Shown: positions 38,562-48,696 of the stretch, in pieces | Layout of the letters: each line of letters starts with the position of its first letter | Numbering within the stretch: position 1 is the stretch's first letter | Assembly (NCBI GenBank): GCA_024867545.1 | Contig: JANFNE010000052.1 | Span: forward strand, 1-64,000 | Reading direction: 5' to 3' | Source: Phytopythium helicoides | Taxonomy: Eukaryota > Oomycota > Peronosporomycetes > Pythiales > Pythiaceae | DNA: 64,000 nt | Translations under genes and position numbers: made by a program | Notes under the pieces: generated by a model | What the model was told of the DNA's origin: nothing | Databases searched by the model: none | What the model saw: the letters and a program-made list of their open reading frames with translations, nothing else

Positions 38562-41189
38562 CTAGGCTTTATCCTCATTGCCTTCGTCAACCTCGCGACT
38601 CGGAAGCAAATCAAACAACACAGATGCCGTCTCAATAGCTCCCTCGCGTGGCAAAACACTCGATAAACGCATGCGAGCTGCCTTGTCCTCATAGCGTGCA
38701 TTCAGATCGGCCTCCACTTTTGTCTTGCCGTCCCACCACGCCAAGTTGGCAAGCGTCCTCAGCTCTTTCATTGTTGGAGACGCCAAAAAAGACCACGAAT
38801 ACCCCCATTGCTCTGCGTCTGGGGAGAACATCCCTCGAACACACAGCGCAAAATCGTCGACCCGCACAGACGCACCCGTTTTGGTCCTCTTTCTCGTATT
38901 CGCCACTCCTGGCATCAACACACACTTGTTGGGGAATTGATCGGTCGCGCGCTCACGCAGACTCATATAAAGACGAATCATCTTGTTCACAGGAGTGAGA
39001 TGAAGCGGATGTGCGCGGTCGAACACGTACGAAGGAGACAAACAATGGAGTGCCGAATGAGGAAACCCACTGTCATGGTCAGCGCGATTCTTCACTTGCA
39101 CCAGCACAAACGACACTTCTCTGTCGCGAAATATCGGGAGGAGCAAGTCGGCTCCCCTCGTGCTTTGGTTGTGTGGCATGATACCAGCTGCGCGGCGCTC
39201 CAACATCCTCCACAAAAAGTCGTCGGTTGGTAACTTTGGCACGTCCACAAAGTGGCTATAGCCGATCTTCCACCCCTCCCATGTCTCCAGCCACGCTTCG
39301 CATTGTTCATGATAGTCTGGATCCTGGTTTGACTCGTCTGGCTTTTGCACTACCGACACACCATCACACAAAACCGCGTCTTCACCGATGAGCATGCGAA
39401 TGAACTCCGGAACATCACAGAACTGACCAGCAAACACAAACGCTTGCTCCTCTTCTCGCGTTCTCACGTCCTCTGCACGCATCATTGTCGCGTCCATCGC
39501 CAACAACAGAAAGATGCGAGCCACGAGTTCGCCGATATCCCCCGCGTCAACCATTCCTTCGATCAGCATACTCTTGAACCGAGGCAAAAGGTGGGTAGTC
39601 AGCGCCGGTGGATCCAGCTGATACCAAATGCGCGACGCACCGAACGTCAAGATCGGGTCCGACGAGTAGTTGGTGAGATGCATGTCGTTCTTGTACCCGA
39701 CGTAGTGGAGAACACTCATCAAGTCGGCAACCATGCGAGGAGCCATCGGGTCTCTCTCTCGTGGACGCAATCCGGCTCGACAAAACAGTGCAGCTACGCC
39801 GTGGAGAGTGGTGTCGTTGTAGCTTTTATCCTCATCAGCAGCTTCCCCGATCAGTAGCTTGGAAGAAGCAAATCGATTAAGGTTTTCCCTCCTCGCATCG
39901 AATGAGTCACCTCGCGATATCCCGTGCCACAGAGGACGACCGAGGGAAACAAGAGCCAACAAAACACGCTCTGGGTCCGTCTCCAGCACTCGGTCCATAC
40001 TTGAAGTTCCATGAAATGGCGACGAAGGGAGCCGCATCATGACGTCCATCGTTTGCGTCAGGACGAACGGCGGGAACAAAAACGTATTTGGATCCCCTCG
40101 AGATGACGGATCATATCGAAGAGCTGGGGTGGAGTCGTGCACCATAGGCACTATAGGGCTTGTGTCGACAAGCACCGCGAAGATCATACCGTTGACAGCG
40201 TTGACTACGGGAGATCTGAATACCATCCTGAGCGCTCTCTGCAACATTCGAAACGAGTTGATTCTGTTCACATCCGTGACCTTCAACAGAGCTCGAGCCT
40301 CATCAATAGCCAACACGAGAACCGGCACTTTCGTCTTCGTACGCGTCTTGCTCGTTTCAAAGTGTGGACTTTTGGAAGCTCTGGAGTCCGGTGTTTGGGA
40401 CGCACTTCGGACCGACAGCTCTTCAGCCAGTCGTGTGTCAAGAGTCTGACCGTTTATCGTTGGGTTGGAGAAGAGATGCAGCCATTGCTGTGATGCTGCG
40501 GAGGGGTGGTCAATCGCATACTGGAACAGATCAGCGAGCTTGTTCTTGATACTGTTCTCATCTCCAAAAGGATGGAAGAGCCAACGACCCAAAGCGGGGG
40601 TTGCACACGGATACCCAGTCGATCCCACGGGGTCACGCAGATTGACGTACAACACCTTCATGTCGAACTCGTAGCCACCGCTGGAGATTGTGTTGCCTTG
40701 TGCGGTGAACTCGGCGAGTCGCTGTAGCACACGACTCTTGCCAAACCCCGAGCTTTGGGTTATCGTCGTGTAGGGAGACGTATAGGAGGAGGGAGACCCG
40801 TAGTAGGCAGCACAGCATCGAGCGAGATGATCCCGAAAGAATGCGTCAGCTCCTTCAACGTATTGTTGTTGGAAGGCTTGTGCTGTCGTTCCAAAGGTGG
40901 AGACGGGATCGACGCTAACAATCTGTTCGGCGTTGTGTAGGTTGAGTGCGGCGAATGCGGCTTCAACTACCTTCGGGCGAGCTTTCTTAGGGAGGATGAA
41001 ATCCGCATACGCGTCGAGAACGGCAAGTCTGATCTCTTCTTTGACGGCTTCCGCGCCTTCAGCGAGTTTGATTCTCCTCTCAATGCTCGGTGACAGCTCA
41101 CAATAGTCAACTTCGACACCTTCTTTGATCAGAGAGTTGTAGACGGCAGCGGACAGCACGCCAACGATGCTTTGCTTCTTGACTTCCAT
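38562..41189 (-). CDS. Crinkler/RHS-type P-loop NTPase + REase-fold protein, gene 9 (solitary)
   Basis: 875 codons from MEVKKQS at 41189 to the unusual C-terminus VDEGNEDKA. NTPase and nuclease motifs are those of gene 1. The N-terminal segment is again different (IRLAVLDAYADFILPKKARPK), and small replacements such as TFGTTA for TFETTA and LETWEG for LQTWEG are unique. The frame stays open to 41693 through the antisense of the next gene, but ATG 41189 matches the conserved start. Only about 50 bp of the array-type leader lie upstream, and the 3' flank is unrelated to the array. It is unpaired and faces a glycosyltransferase-like gene instead. Confidence 0.85.
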   Translation of the reverse strand: MEVKKQSIVGVLSAAVYNSLIKEGVEVDYCELSPSIERRIKLAEGAEAVKEEIRLAVLDAYADFILPKKARPKVVEAAFAALNLHNAEQIVSVDPVSTFGTTAQAFQQQYVEGADAFFRDHLARCCAAYYGSPSSYTSPYTTITQSSGFGKSRVLQRLAEFTAQGNTISSGGYEFDMKVLYVNLRDPVGSTGYPCATPALGRWLFHPFGDENSIKNKLADLFQYAIDHPSAASQQWLHLFSNPTINGQTLDTRLAEELSVRSASQTPDSRASKSPHFETSKTRTKTKVPVLVLAIDEARALLKVTDVNRINSFRMLQRALRMVFRSPVVNAVNGMIFAVLVDTSPIVPMVHDSTPALRYDPSSRGDPNTFLFPPFVLTQTMDVMMRLPSSPFHGTSSMDRVLETDPERVLLALVSLGRPLWHGISRGDSFDARRENLNRFASSKLLIGEAADEDKSYNDTTLHGVAALFCRAGLRPRERDPMAPRMVADLMSVLHYVGYKNDMHLTNYSSDPILTFGASRIWYQLDPPALTTHLLPRFKSMLIEGMVDAGDIGELVARIFLLLAMDATMMRAEDVRTREEEQAFVFAGQFCDVPEFIRMLIGEDAVLCDGVSVVQKPDESNQDPDYHEQCEAWLETWEGWKIGYSHFVDVPKLPTDDFLWRMLERRAAGIMPHNQSTRGADLLLPIFRDREVSFVLVQVKNRADHDSGFPHSALHCLSPSYVFDRAHPLHLTPVNKMIRLYMSLRERATDQFPNKCVLMPGVANTRKRTKTGASVRVDDFALCVRGMFSPDAEQWGYSWSFLASPTMKELRTLANLAWWDGKTKVEADLNARYEDKAARMRLSSVLPREGAIETASVLFDLLPSREVDEGNEDKA

Positions 41190-41415
41190 TTTGTTTGCGT
41201 TGTTGCAAGTCGACTTTTCTCTCTCGACGCAGATTTGGGAATGAAAACTCGGCGTTTCCTCTCGTGGATTCTCGAGATTTTCCGTGCTCGGGTCTCGGCA
41301 AAATCTGCAGGAAAAGCCTTGGCCTCCGCTCGCCCATGTTGAAGTCGGCCCCCGCGTCACTGAATCGAGGGATCCTCGTCGCCGCCGCGCGTCGGGCGAT
41401 TTTGCCTTCGCCCCC
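41190..41415. promoter_or_regulatory. Divergent intergenic region, gene 9 / UGT-like gene
   Basis: 226 bp between opposed start codons. The first ~50 bp next to gene 9 match the array leader (TTGTTGCAAGTCGACTTTTC for TTGGTGCAGTTCGACTTTTC). The rest is unique, so the array-type promoter is not conserved here. Confidence 0.4.
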
Positions 41416-43604
41416 ATGGCCGCCGCGCCAGCCTGTCGGCCGCGCTCCGTGGCGGTGCAGCCGCTCTCAAGCACGCGCGTGCAGCCCTTCCAGCTCGCTG
41501 CGAGCGCCGCTAGCGCGCCCAACTGCGTCTCGACGGCCAGCGGAGCTCGCAGACTGCGCCGGCCTCGCGCGTGGCTCGCGCTGCTGCTGCTGCTTTTGCT
41601 GCTGGCGGCGGTGGAGGCGGCGCCCGTGGCGCGCGAGCAGCTGTACGTGGTGCTGGTGAGCGTGCCCGTGCTCGACAAGGTGCTGCCGCTCAAGAGCCTC
41701 GCGGAGGAGCTGCTGCATCGTGGCTACCGCATCGGCTTCGCGCTGCCGGAGGTGCGTTCTGGAGCAGCCGAGAGCTGGAGAGAGGCGCGCGGAGGCTGAT
41801 GGAGCTCTGGTGACCTGAGGCAGAACTGCCGCCACTGGGTCGCCGACCTCGACGGACTCGAGTTCATCTCGCTCGGAAACATTGTGCCCAAGGGCAGAGC
41901 GACGTACAGAGATGCTGGCGAGCTGCAGACGACTGGCCCCTACGAGAGCTACCTGGCCACGCTGCGCTTCTACAGCTCCTTCCAAAGACCTATGCTCGCC
42001 GCACTGCTTGAAGACCTGGAAGATGACCGCCCCGACATGCTCATCGTCGACAGACACTCATTTGCGGGCTTTGACGCCGCGGACGTTCTCCACCTGCCCT
42101 ACGTCGTCAATAACCCGCACATGCTGCTAGACATGGACTCACCGCCAGCCTACGTGCCCGCGCCATTCACAAACTACTCCATGCACGTACGTTATGCTGC
42201 TTGTGGTGGCGCGAATTTCTGGGATGGACGGATATGTTGACCACGAATGCGTCTGCAGACTCCGAGCGTGCTTGAGCGATGTCTCAACGGCTACTACCGG
42301 TTGCAATTTCGCCTCGCGCTCGTGCGAGCATTTGCCGATGTGAACCAGGTGCGCGCAGACCACGGACTCGCCCCCATCAGCGATAAGCAGGAGATGGTTT
42401 CCCACCAGCTCGTACTCGCGAACTCAGCATTTGGCCTCGAGGCGTCGCGACCGATGGCTCCACACTTTGCTATGGTCGGCTTATTGCGCTCTCGCTCGCT
42501 CACAGAACTGGAAGCATCCAGCAAACCCAGGTCTGCCAGTGCGTTGAAGCGGGTGATGCCGTCTGCACTCGTGACTTGGCTAGAACAGGGAGGTAATCTT
42601 GTCGGCAGTCACTCAGCCGGCAGAGACCTCGTGTACATTAGTTTTCCACCTGACGTCCCTCTCGCACCTGAGTTCGTGACCCAACTGGTACGTGTGTGTC
42701 CTCACTTGGCCTGACGAATGATCAGATCACTTATCACTGTCGGTGCTGTATGGAACCGCTAGCTGGACGCCCTCGAGCATGTTGACGTGAGGGTTTTGTG
42801 GAAGGTCACGCTGCAGGAGCGAGCGGCATTCGATCTGCGCGCTCGCCCACGCGACTCAGTTTTCTTCCTGGGCGAGGGAGACCTCGAACCTGGAGTCGCT
42901 GATGCCCTGGTGCTGACTTTCGCCCGCATTTCAGCAGTGATCACCTCTGGGAATCTGAATGTTGTGCAGGAAGCGCTCATTGCAGGCATTCCGATTATTG
43001 GCATCCCGTTTTCTGCCGACCAGGTACGACCCCAGTGATGTGTCGAAGCTTTCCTCATTAGGATGGTTGTAGGCTAATTCACCGGGTGATACTACAGCTA
43101 GAAAGCGTCAACGCAGTTGCCCGATCCAACGCGGGACTTGTGCTTGCCCCATTTTCCGCACAAGACTTTCATGAAAGTATTCAGCGAGTTCTGAACGAGC
43201 CTGCGTTCACATCGGCAGCCAAGCGCCTTGGCCAAATTTTAACAGCTGCTGGCGGCACTCCTCGCGCAGTGGATGCAATCGAGGCAGTGCTCATGATGTC
43301 TCCAGATGGTCGTCGAGGCGACACAACCTTCCTGCTCCCCATGCGCAACATCCAGCCGCTGTACAAGACATACCTGGTGGACGTGTATCTTGTCTACAGC
43401 GTGATACTATGCGGCGCATTCGTGATTCTCCGCACGTTCCTGTCAGTTGTGCTCGCGATTTTCCAGCCACTTGTAGATGAAATGGATCTGGAAGATCTCG
43501 AGGAAGAGGAACGTGCGGCTCTAGCGGAAGCTACGGGCCGCAGTGCGCCAGCGACAAACAGTGGCGTGGAGCACGTTGGTGGCCGTCGAAAGTTGGTTTC
43601 TTAG
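41416..43604 (+). CDS. UDP-glycosyltransferase (GT1)-like membrane protein, probably non-canonical active site
   Basis: Five exons (41416-41751, 41824-42186, 42259-42687, 42763-43023, 43098-43604), all introns in phase 0, 631 residues. A signal-anchor with a long Leu run lies at about 54-68, and a C-terminal membrane span at about 555-585 is followed by an acidic tail, the usual ER-type UGT layout. The donor-binding signature is recognisable at 436-463 (ending ALIAGIPIIGIPFSADQ), but the expected HGG is SGN (438-440). The N-terminal position that normally holds the catalytic His, in the loop before PLxxLAEEL, reads DK (87-88). The fold is therefore well supported, but catalysis by the standard mechanism is doubtful. 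It is divergent from gene 9. Confidence 0.8.
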
Positions 43605-46051
43605 AGAATCGTGCTACCGCTGCAGTAAGGACAATAGTGCTCGCAGTCAATACAGACGCCAGTTGAGAGTGCGGTGGGTCACTTGGCACACTCATACTAG
43701 ATGTTTTTGGTGGATTTGGTGATAGGTGCGGTGCACACACACAAGGTTTGGTTGATGGAGAGCAACCTCCCAGCGCGATCTCAAATAATGATTTGAAAAT
43801 GTGGGATCGGCAAAAAAAGTTTGTGAGGCATGCTATACATGGCAACTTGCAAGCTTTTGCACGTGAATCTCGGCCCAATTGAAATCATCGCTGCGGAGCA
43901 GCGACATGGAACCAGAACCAAATGAAAATTTGTCGTGGGGAAGTTCGACTCTTCTCTGGATAGGAATGTCTTGTCCATCGATTCGGTTTGACTTTTGTGG
44001 TCGTAGTGGTGCGCCTACAACATCGACTATAGAGAGATGGGTAGGAAGACCTTTCTCTCGCTGTTTGGACTCGCTTTTCCGCTTTCACGTCAAGCGTGAT
44101 TGAAATCATTTTGAAGATGATTTGCGAATGAGCAGCGACGGGTATCTGCAGTAAACCATGTACATGTATTAGTTTGCGCCACGTTGGCAGGTAGGTTCAT
44201 GTGGAAGTGTACATAGTGATGACCATGATGATCACTGTCAGCCACTCATCATTGGCGTGGCATGATTGCACAGGCTTTCTTTCTGTATGATTCCGGACTG
44301 CTTGATAAGCCAACTGACCGTTCACGCAGCGAAGAAGAGGATCTTTTCGAGAGATCCCATCTCTTGGAGTCCTGCAGTTCCCGATCTATCACCAGACTCG
44401 AAGACTTGGCCATGGTTTAGTGAGAAGGTTGCAGATGTTGGTTTTACTTTTCTGTGCATTGAATGCGGCAGTCTTTCAATGGGAGAAACCATTGCCTGCA
44501 GCAATACCATGACTAGCAACACCATAAGAGATTGTCTTGAGACGCAGTATGGCTGCTTACTAAAACCTGGTCCATCCATTCGCGCGGCCTTTTTTGCTTT
44601 CGTTATGGTATGCTGAGCGCCGTTAGCGTGCTCCTATCCACTGCCATCGATAAGATTCGATACGTGTAATGGAGACCGAAAGTTCAATGTGAAGACTCTC
44701 CACACCATGGTCATCGCTCTCACACCGAGATTGATTGAGAGGATTTGTGAAAGAACAACGGCAAGAATCGGTGGTAATCGCGACATTGCTGTTCGTGTAA
44801 GGTGCTTGTGGGACTGAGAAGATGACCATGCGAAGCATTGGCAGCGTCTGAGCCCTCTTCGTGGCATGGAGTATGCTTCTGCATGCTTCTAGACTTCTCG
44901 GTTGGCCAACTGTGACTGTTCACGGAAAACGAAGCAGAGAATGCCCACGCATTGAAAATACGATCAGAATACTTTCCCGATAGGTAAGACATCGGTTCGT
45001 AGGCTCTTTTGATGGGCAGAATTGCTGCACCAGTTACAACACCGAGTGAGAAGGAAGATCGCCTTTCCCCTTTGGTGCTTTGAGATCGGGAATCACGAGG
45101 AGACCTGATCGTCACTTTCACGCCGTCCACACCGAGTTCGATCCAGAGATTTGTGAATGAACAACGACGGGTACAAGCGGTAAACATTTCATTGATGTTT
45201 GCTTTTGCCAGCTCGAAGGATAGGCGCTCGTGGAAGCTTCGTGATGACCATGAGCATCCTTGGCAACCTCTCGTCTCTCTGCGAGGCATGGTTGTAGAGG
45301 CATTCTTTCTGTATGATTCCGGACTGCACGATAGACCAGCTTTGACCATTCACGGCATGACTCGGAGGGTGAAAAGGAGGACCCCCCACCAAGCTTGTGT
45401 CGACACTCGAGGTCCTGTCGAGTCCCCATCCCCTACTGTAGCGGGGCACCTAGTTCCTCTGGCATCCAACGTAAGCGAATGTTGCTTACGATACCCCAGA
45501 GATGTCCATCGCGTCGTCGCGGGCAGCGCTAATCTTGAGGTTCCAGGTGGCAAGTGGCGTTACGTGCGCACGTCGTGGGCTCGATCACAGAATCCAAAAG
45601 ATGTGAGTCAGTCGGACTCGTTGAAGCCGCAGAGGTGTGCTGACAGCCCACCTCTACGGTCACATCTTCAGACGGTGGCACACGCTGCCCTGCCATGTGC
45701 GACTCGGTCTCATTGTGACGCCCACATCTCGGGTCCGCATAGGCGTGGCGGCTTGATACGGTTCCCGCTTGGCGCTGCTGTGCACGGTAGACTTGGCCGA
45801 ACTATGCCAAAGCTGCCAGCCGCTAACGTCAAACGCCGGTCCCCTCTACATCATGCAGTCCATGCGGTCCGCCATGCGCCAGTCTTGACTGCAACGCCAC
45901 AGACTTACCGGCAGGAGACCCACGAATCGAGCGAAAGGCGTTGGCCCGGCTCGCAGTCTCCAGTCGAACGCCTCGACTACATCGAGGACCAGCCAGCCCA
46001 CGGCTCGGACAGAAGGGGAGGCCGCTCCATTTGCGAGACTGACGTGGAGGC
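43605..46051. other. 2.4-kb intergenic region
   Basis: No gene with convincing codon use or domain was found. 43605-44084 is unremarkable. 44085-45362 contains three diverged repeat units (listed separately). 45363-46051 is GC-richer, with an open frame of 300 codons that starts inside the third repeat unit and matches no family I know; its lower part probably includes the promoter of the gene at 46052. Confidence 0.5.
44085..45362. repeat. Three diverged copies of a ~230-bp unit
   Basis: Units lie at about 44085-44335, 44700-44930 and 45110-45362. Shared landmarks in order: TTTCACG.., TTTG(C/T)GAA(T/A)GA.CAACG.C, GATGACCATG, a GGCATG block, TTTCTGTATGATTCCGGACTGC (units 1 and 3; degenerate in unit 2), and a final GA(C)CGTTCACG. 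Intervening sequence is unrelated. No ORF is conserved through the units, so this looks like an old repeat or decayed element. Confidence 0.6.
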
Positions 46052-47661
46052 GTGATGTCGGCTCTGCGGCTCGTGCTGGCGGTGGCGGCGGTCGCCATCG
46101 CTGGCGTTCGAGCCGACAGCAACGTGTGCTCGACGGTCACGTGCATCGCGAACGGGGAGAGCGAGTGCGATCGCTCCAGCGAGAGCTGCCCGCCCTGCAT
46201 GTACCTGCTGTCGACGGGCAGCTACTCGTGCTACGACTTGGAGGACGGCGCGTGCCCCTATGACAGCGTGTACACGGTCTGCGGTGCGTTCGAGCTTGCT
46301 GGCTTTCGGCAGTCGATGAGATGAAGCCGAGGAGAGATGGGGAAGACACCTTACTCACGCTTCATGAACGCGATGTACAGACTCGTCAAGCTCCGCTAGC
46401 GGATCTGCCGCGTCGGGCTCGTCTTCTGCGACGACGACCGCCCCCACGGCGACAACTGCCGCCCCCTACCACTAGTACTAGCAACAGCACAACCGCGCCA
46501 GCGGCAGCAACTTCCTCGGCGTCATCAAGTGGAAGTGACGAGTCGGGTAGCGGCGCTGGCACTGTCAGCCCAACCACAGTCGAGTCATCAGCCCCTAGCG
46601 GCACATCCACTAGCGCTAGCACTAGTACAAGCAGCTCCTCGAGCTCCAACCTGCGGTCTTCTTCAACAGGCTCGACCTCACAGCCAGATACATCAGCTTC
46701 GACGACTTCAAGTTCGAGTGGAAGCAGCAGCTCGTCGGCCAGCACCGTCTCGACGGGGTCGTCCACCAACTCCTCGAACGTGGTCATGACCGCAGTTCTC
46801 GTGGGCTGTACGCTCGTCGGAGCTGTGATCCTAGCAGTTTTCATCGCACACCGTGTGCGCCGCCGACGGCTTGAGCGTGATCAGAATCGCAGCACGTTCG
46901 GCCATGACGGCGACATGTTCGTGGTGCCTCGAAGTACTAAGAGGCCGTCCATGTTCTTTGCCAGCCGCATGTACAACTCGCATGAGACCCCCACGACGTC
47001 CACAGGAAACCGCACACTTGACAGCATCGATAACGGCAGCTTCGTCATGTTGGCCGCCTCGCAGACACGTCTGACGCCAACGATTACGACAAACACCACC
47101 ACGAGCGGCATTACACTGCACTCTATGGTCAGTTTGTCGTCTTCTACCACTACCTTTGCTGTCGGCCCGCAGTTCCGACCCGAGGACTCGACCATCGTCG
47201 ACTTTTCAGCTTCAAATGTCAGCAACGTGAGCACGGCGAGCACCAAGACGCACCCGCCGTCCCCAATGACGCCGGCCGAGACCCAGGTGACGCGGATACC
47301 TCATGGCGCGGTTCCTGGTGCAATTGTCGAAGACGAAGAAGAGGAGATGTCAAGCTTTGAGCAGCAGAGCCGATACGTGCGGTTAGCATCAGCTGAGAGC
47401 GTCATTTACGCCAAGAAGGATAAATTTGCGCCAGACTCTTCAGGCGTATCCATCTCGAGCAGCATGTCTTCGCTCTCGGACGAGTACGACATTGTGGACC
47501 CAGGCACGATTCGCGAGGGCGAGCGCCGGAACACGGAGGTGCTCGTGCGCGACAGCGAATTCCCAAAGTTCTCGAGCTTCTCCGAAACGGACATGCTCAG
47601 CGAGGACGGGGACGATGAGGACCGCCAGGTGTCCAGGCTCGCCAAGGAGCACGAGATCTGA
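46052..47661 (+). CDS. Secreted/single-pass membrane protein, Cys-rich then Ser/Thr-rich; probable frameshift
   Basis: Exon 1 (46052-46283) encodes a signal peptide (about 1-20, ending GVRA) and a Cys-rich domain of about 55 residues with eight or more Cys. The best intron is 46284-46380 (GTGCGT..TACAG). After it the frame reads Ser/Thr/Ala-rich sequence until a TAG at about 46482. The +1 frame then continues the Ser/Thr-rich stalk, a membrane span (VVMTAVLVGCTLVGAVILAV) with an RRRRL stop-transfer, and a cytoplasmic tail of about 270 residues ending DRQVSRLAKEHEI. A change of one C in the run of five Cs near 46470 would account for the shift. An alternative acceptor at 46390 avoids it but gives Arg/Pro-rich sequence instead. 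I do not recognise the family. Confidence 0.65.
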
Positions 47662-47938
47662 GGTATTGACGTGAAGCTTCACGTAGTATTTATGCATGGC
47701 GTCGAGCGCGAGATGCCACAGCAGTTCCGTGTACTGTACTTGTGTGTTAGTGCGTTCCCAAATGAAGTAAGGAGTAACATGCGTTCCAATCACCACGTGG
47801 TCGATGGAGAAGCCGCATGGACACGCTGAGCTTTCCGCGGTTTCCTTTGTGAGGGAGAGGGACCGGTCAGTGTAGTGGTGGGACCGTGGATTTCGTTTTT
47901 TCCATTTCCCAGCTTCGAGATACAAGCAGCAACAGAGC

Positions 47939-48496
47939 ATGAGCTATCGAGAGGAGAACAACTCGGACGTGAATGGCGCGGCGAAGGAGGCCGCCACTGG
48001 TGCTGCCGTCGGTGCTGGCATAGGTGCTGGGCTCTGGGGACTTGCTATGCCGATCGCCAACTTCATCGGCTTTGGAGCCAACGGCATCGCTGCAGGATCC
48101 GCCGCTGCGTCCATGATGTCGTCTGCTGCTATCGCGAATGGTGGCGGCGTTGCTGCCGGCAGTGCTGTGGCCACGATGCAGAGTATCGGGGCTGTCGGTC
48201 TTGCAACTCCTGTTGGGGTCGGGCTCGTGGCGGCCGGCGTGGTGGTGGGTGGAGCTGCCATTGGTGTCAAAAGGTTCATGTCGGGGGGCGAGCAAACGAC
48301 GGTCGATGGGGAAGAACCGGAAGAGGAAGAAAAGAAGAAGACGTGGGTGCTCATGGAGTGGCTGTCGGCCACCGCGGAGCCCATTAAGACGACGTTCACG
48401 AACGAAAAAGAGGCCCGCGAGGCGTTCGCGAACTCGTTCACACGCAAGAAGCAGCTGCTGGACCCCGACATGGTCTGCATTGAGAGCAGCCAGTAA
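47939..48496 (+). CDS. IFI6/IFI27 (ISG12)-like small membrane protein A
   Basis: 185 residues, no intron. Gly/Ala-rich hydrophobic repeats occupy about 17-112 with the family hallmark GFGANGIAAGSAAASMM (44-60), followed by NGGGVAAGS and IGAVGLATPVG. In animals this family comprises small mitochondrial or ER membrane proteins linked to apoptosis and interferon response; its role in oomycetes is unknown to me. A charged acidic linker and a conserved C-terminal part (MEWLS, EKEAREAFANS, KKQLL) are shared with the next gene, which follows after 200 bp in the same orientation. Confidence 0.75.
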   Translation: MSYREENNSDVNGAAKEAATGAAVGAGIGAGLWGLAMPIANFIGFGANGIAAGSAAASMMSSAAIANGGGVAAGSAVATMQSIGAVGLATPVGVGLVAAGVVVGGAAIGVKRFMSGGEQTTVDGEEPEEEEKKKTWVLMEWLSATAEPIKTTFTNEKEAREAFANSFTRKKQLLDPDMVCIESSQ

Positions 48497-48696
48497 GCGA
48501 GTCTGCAAAGCTGAGTGGGCTTGATCATGAGCCATGAAGGCGGCGTCACCTTGACCTTTCTAGTCGTTTGGATCGTTTGAGCGGAAGACTCAAGGCACCA
48601 TGCTAAAAGACAAAACATGAACGTTACAGCCTGTTTGGCAATTCCTCAGCACATATCTCTCTTCCACCTTCCTCCGGGCAAAAACAGACCAGAAGC

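Noticed and set aside
41190..41693. 168-codon N-terminal extension of gene 9
   Set aside because: It is antisense to the first exon of the UGT-like gene and low in complexity. The conserved start MEVKKQS at 41189 fits the other family members.
45153..46055. 300-codon ORF on the plus strand
   Set aside because: It begins inside a degenerate repeat unit, has no recognisable domain and no hydrophobic or compositional sign of a protein, and runs into the start of the next gene.
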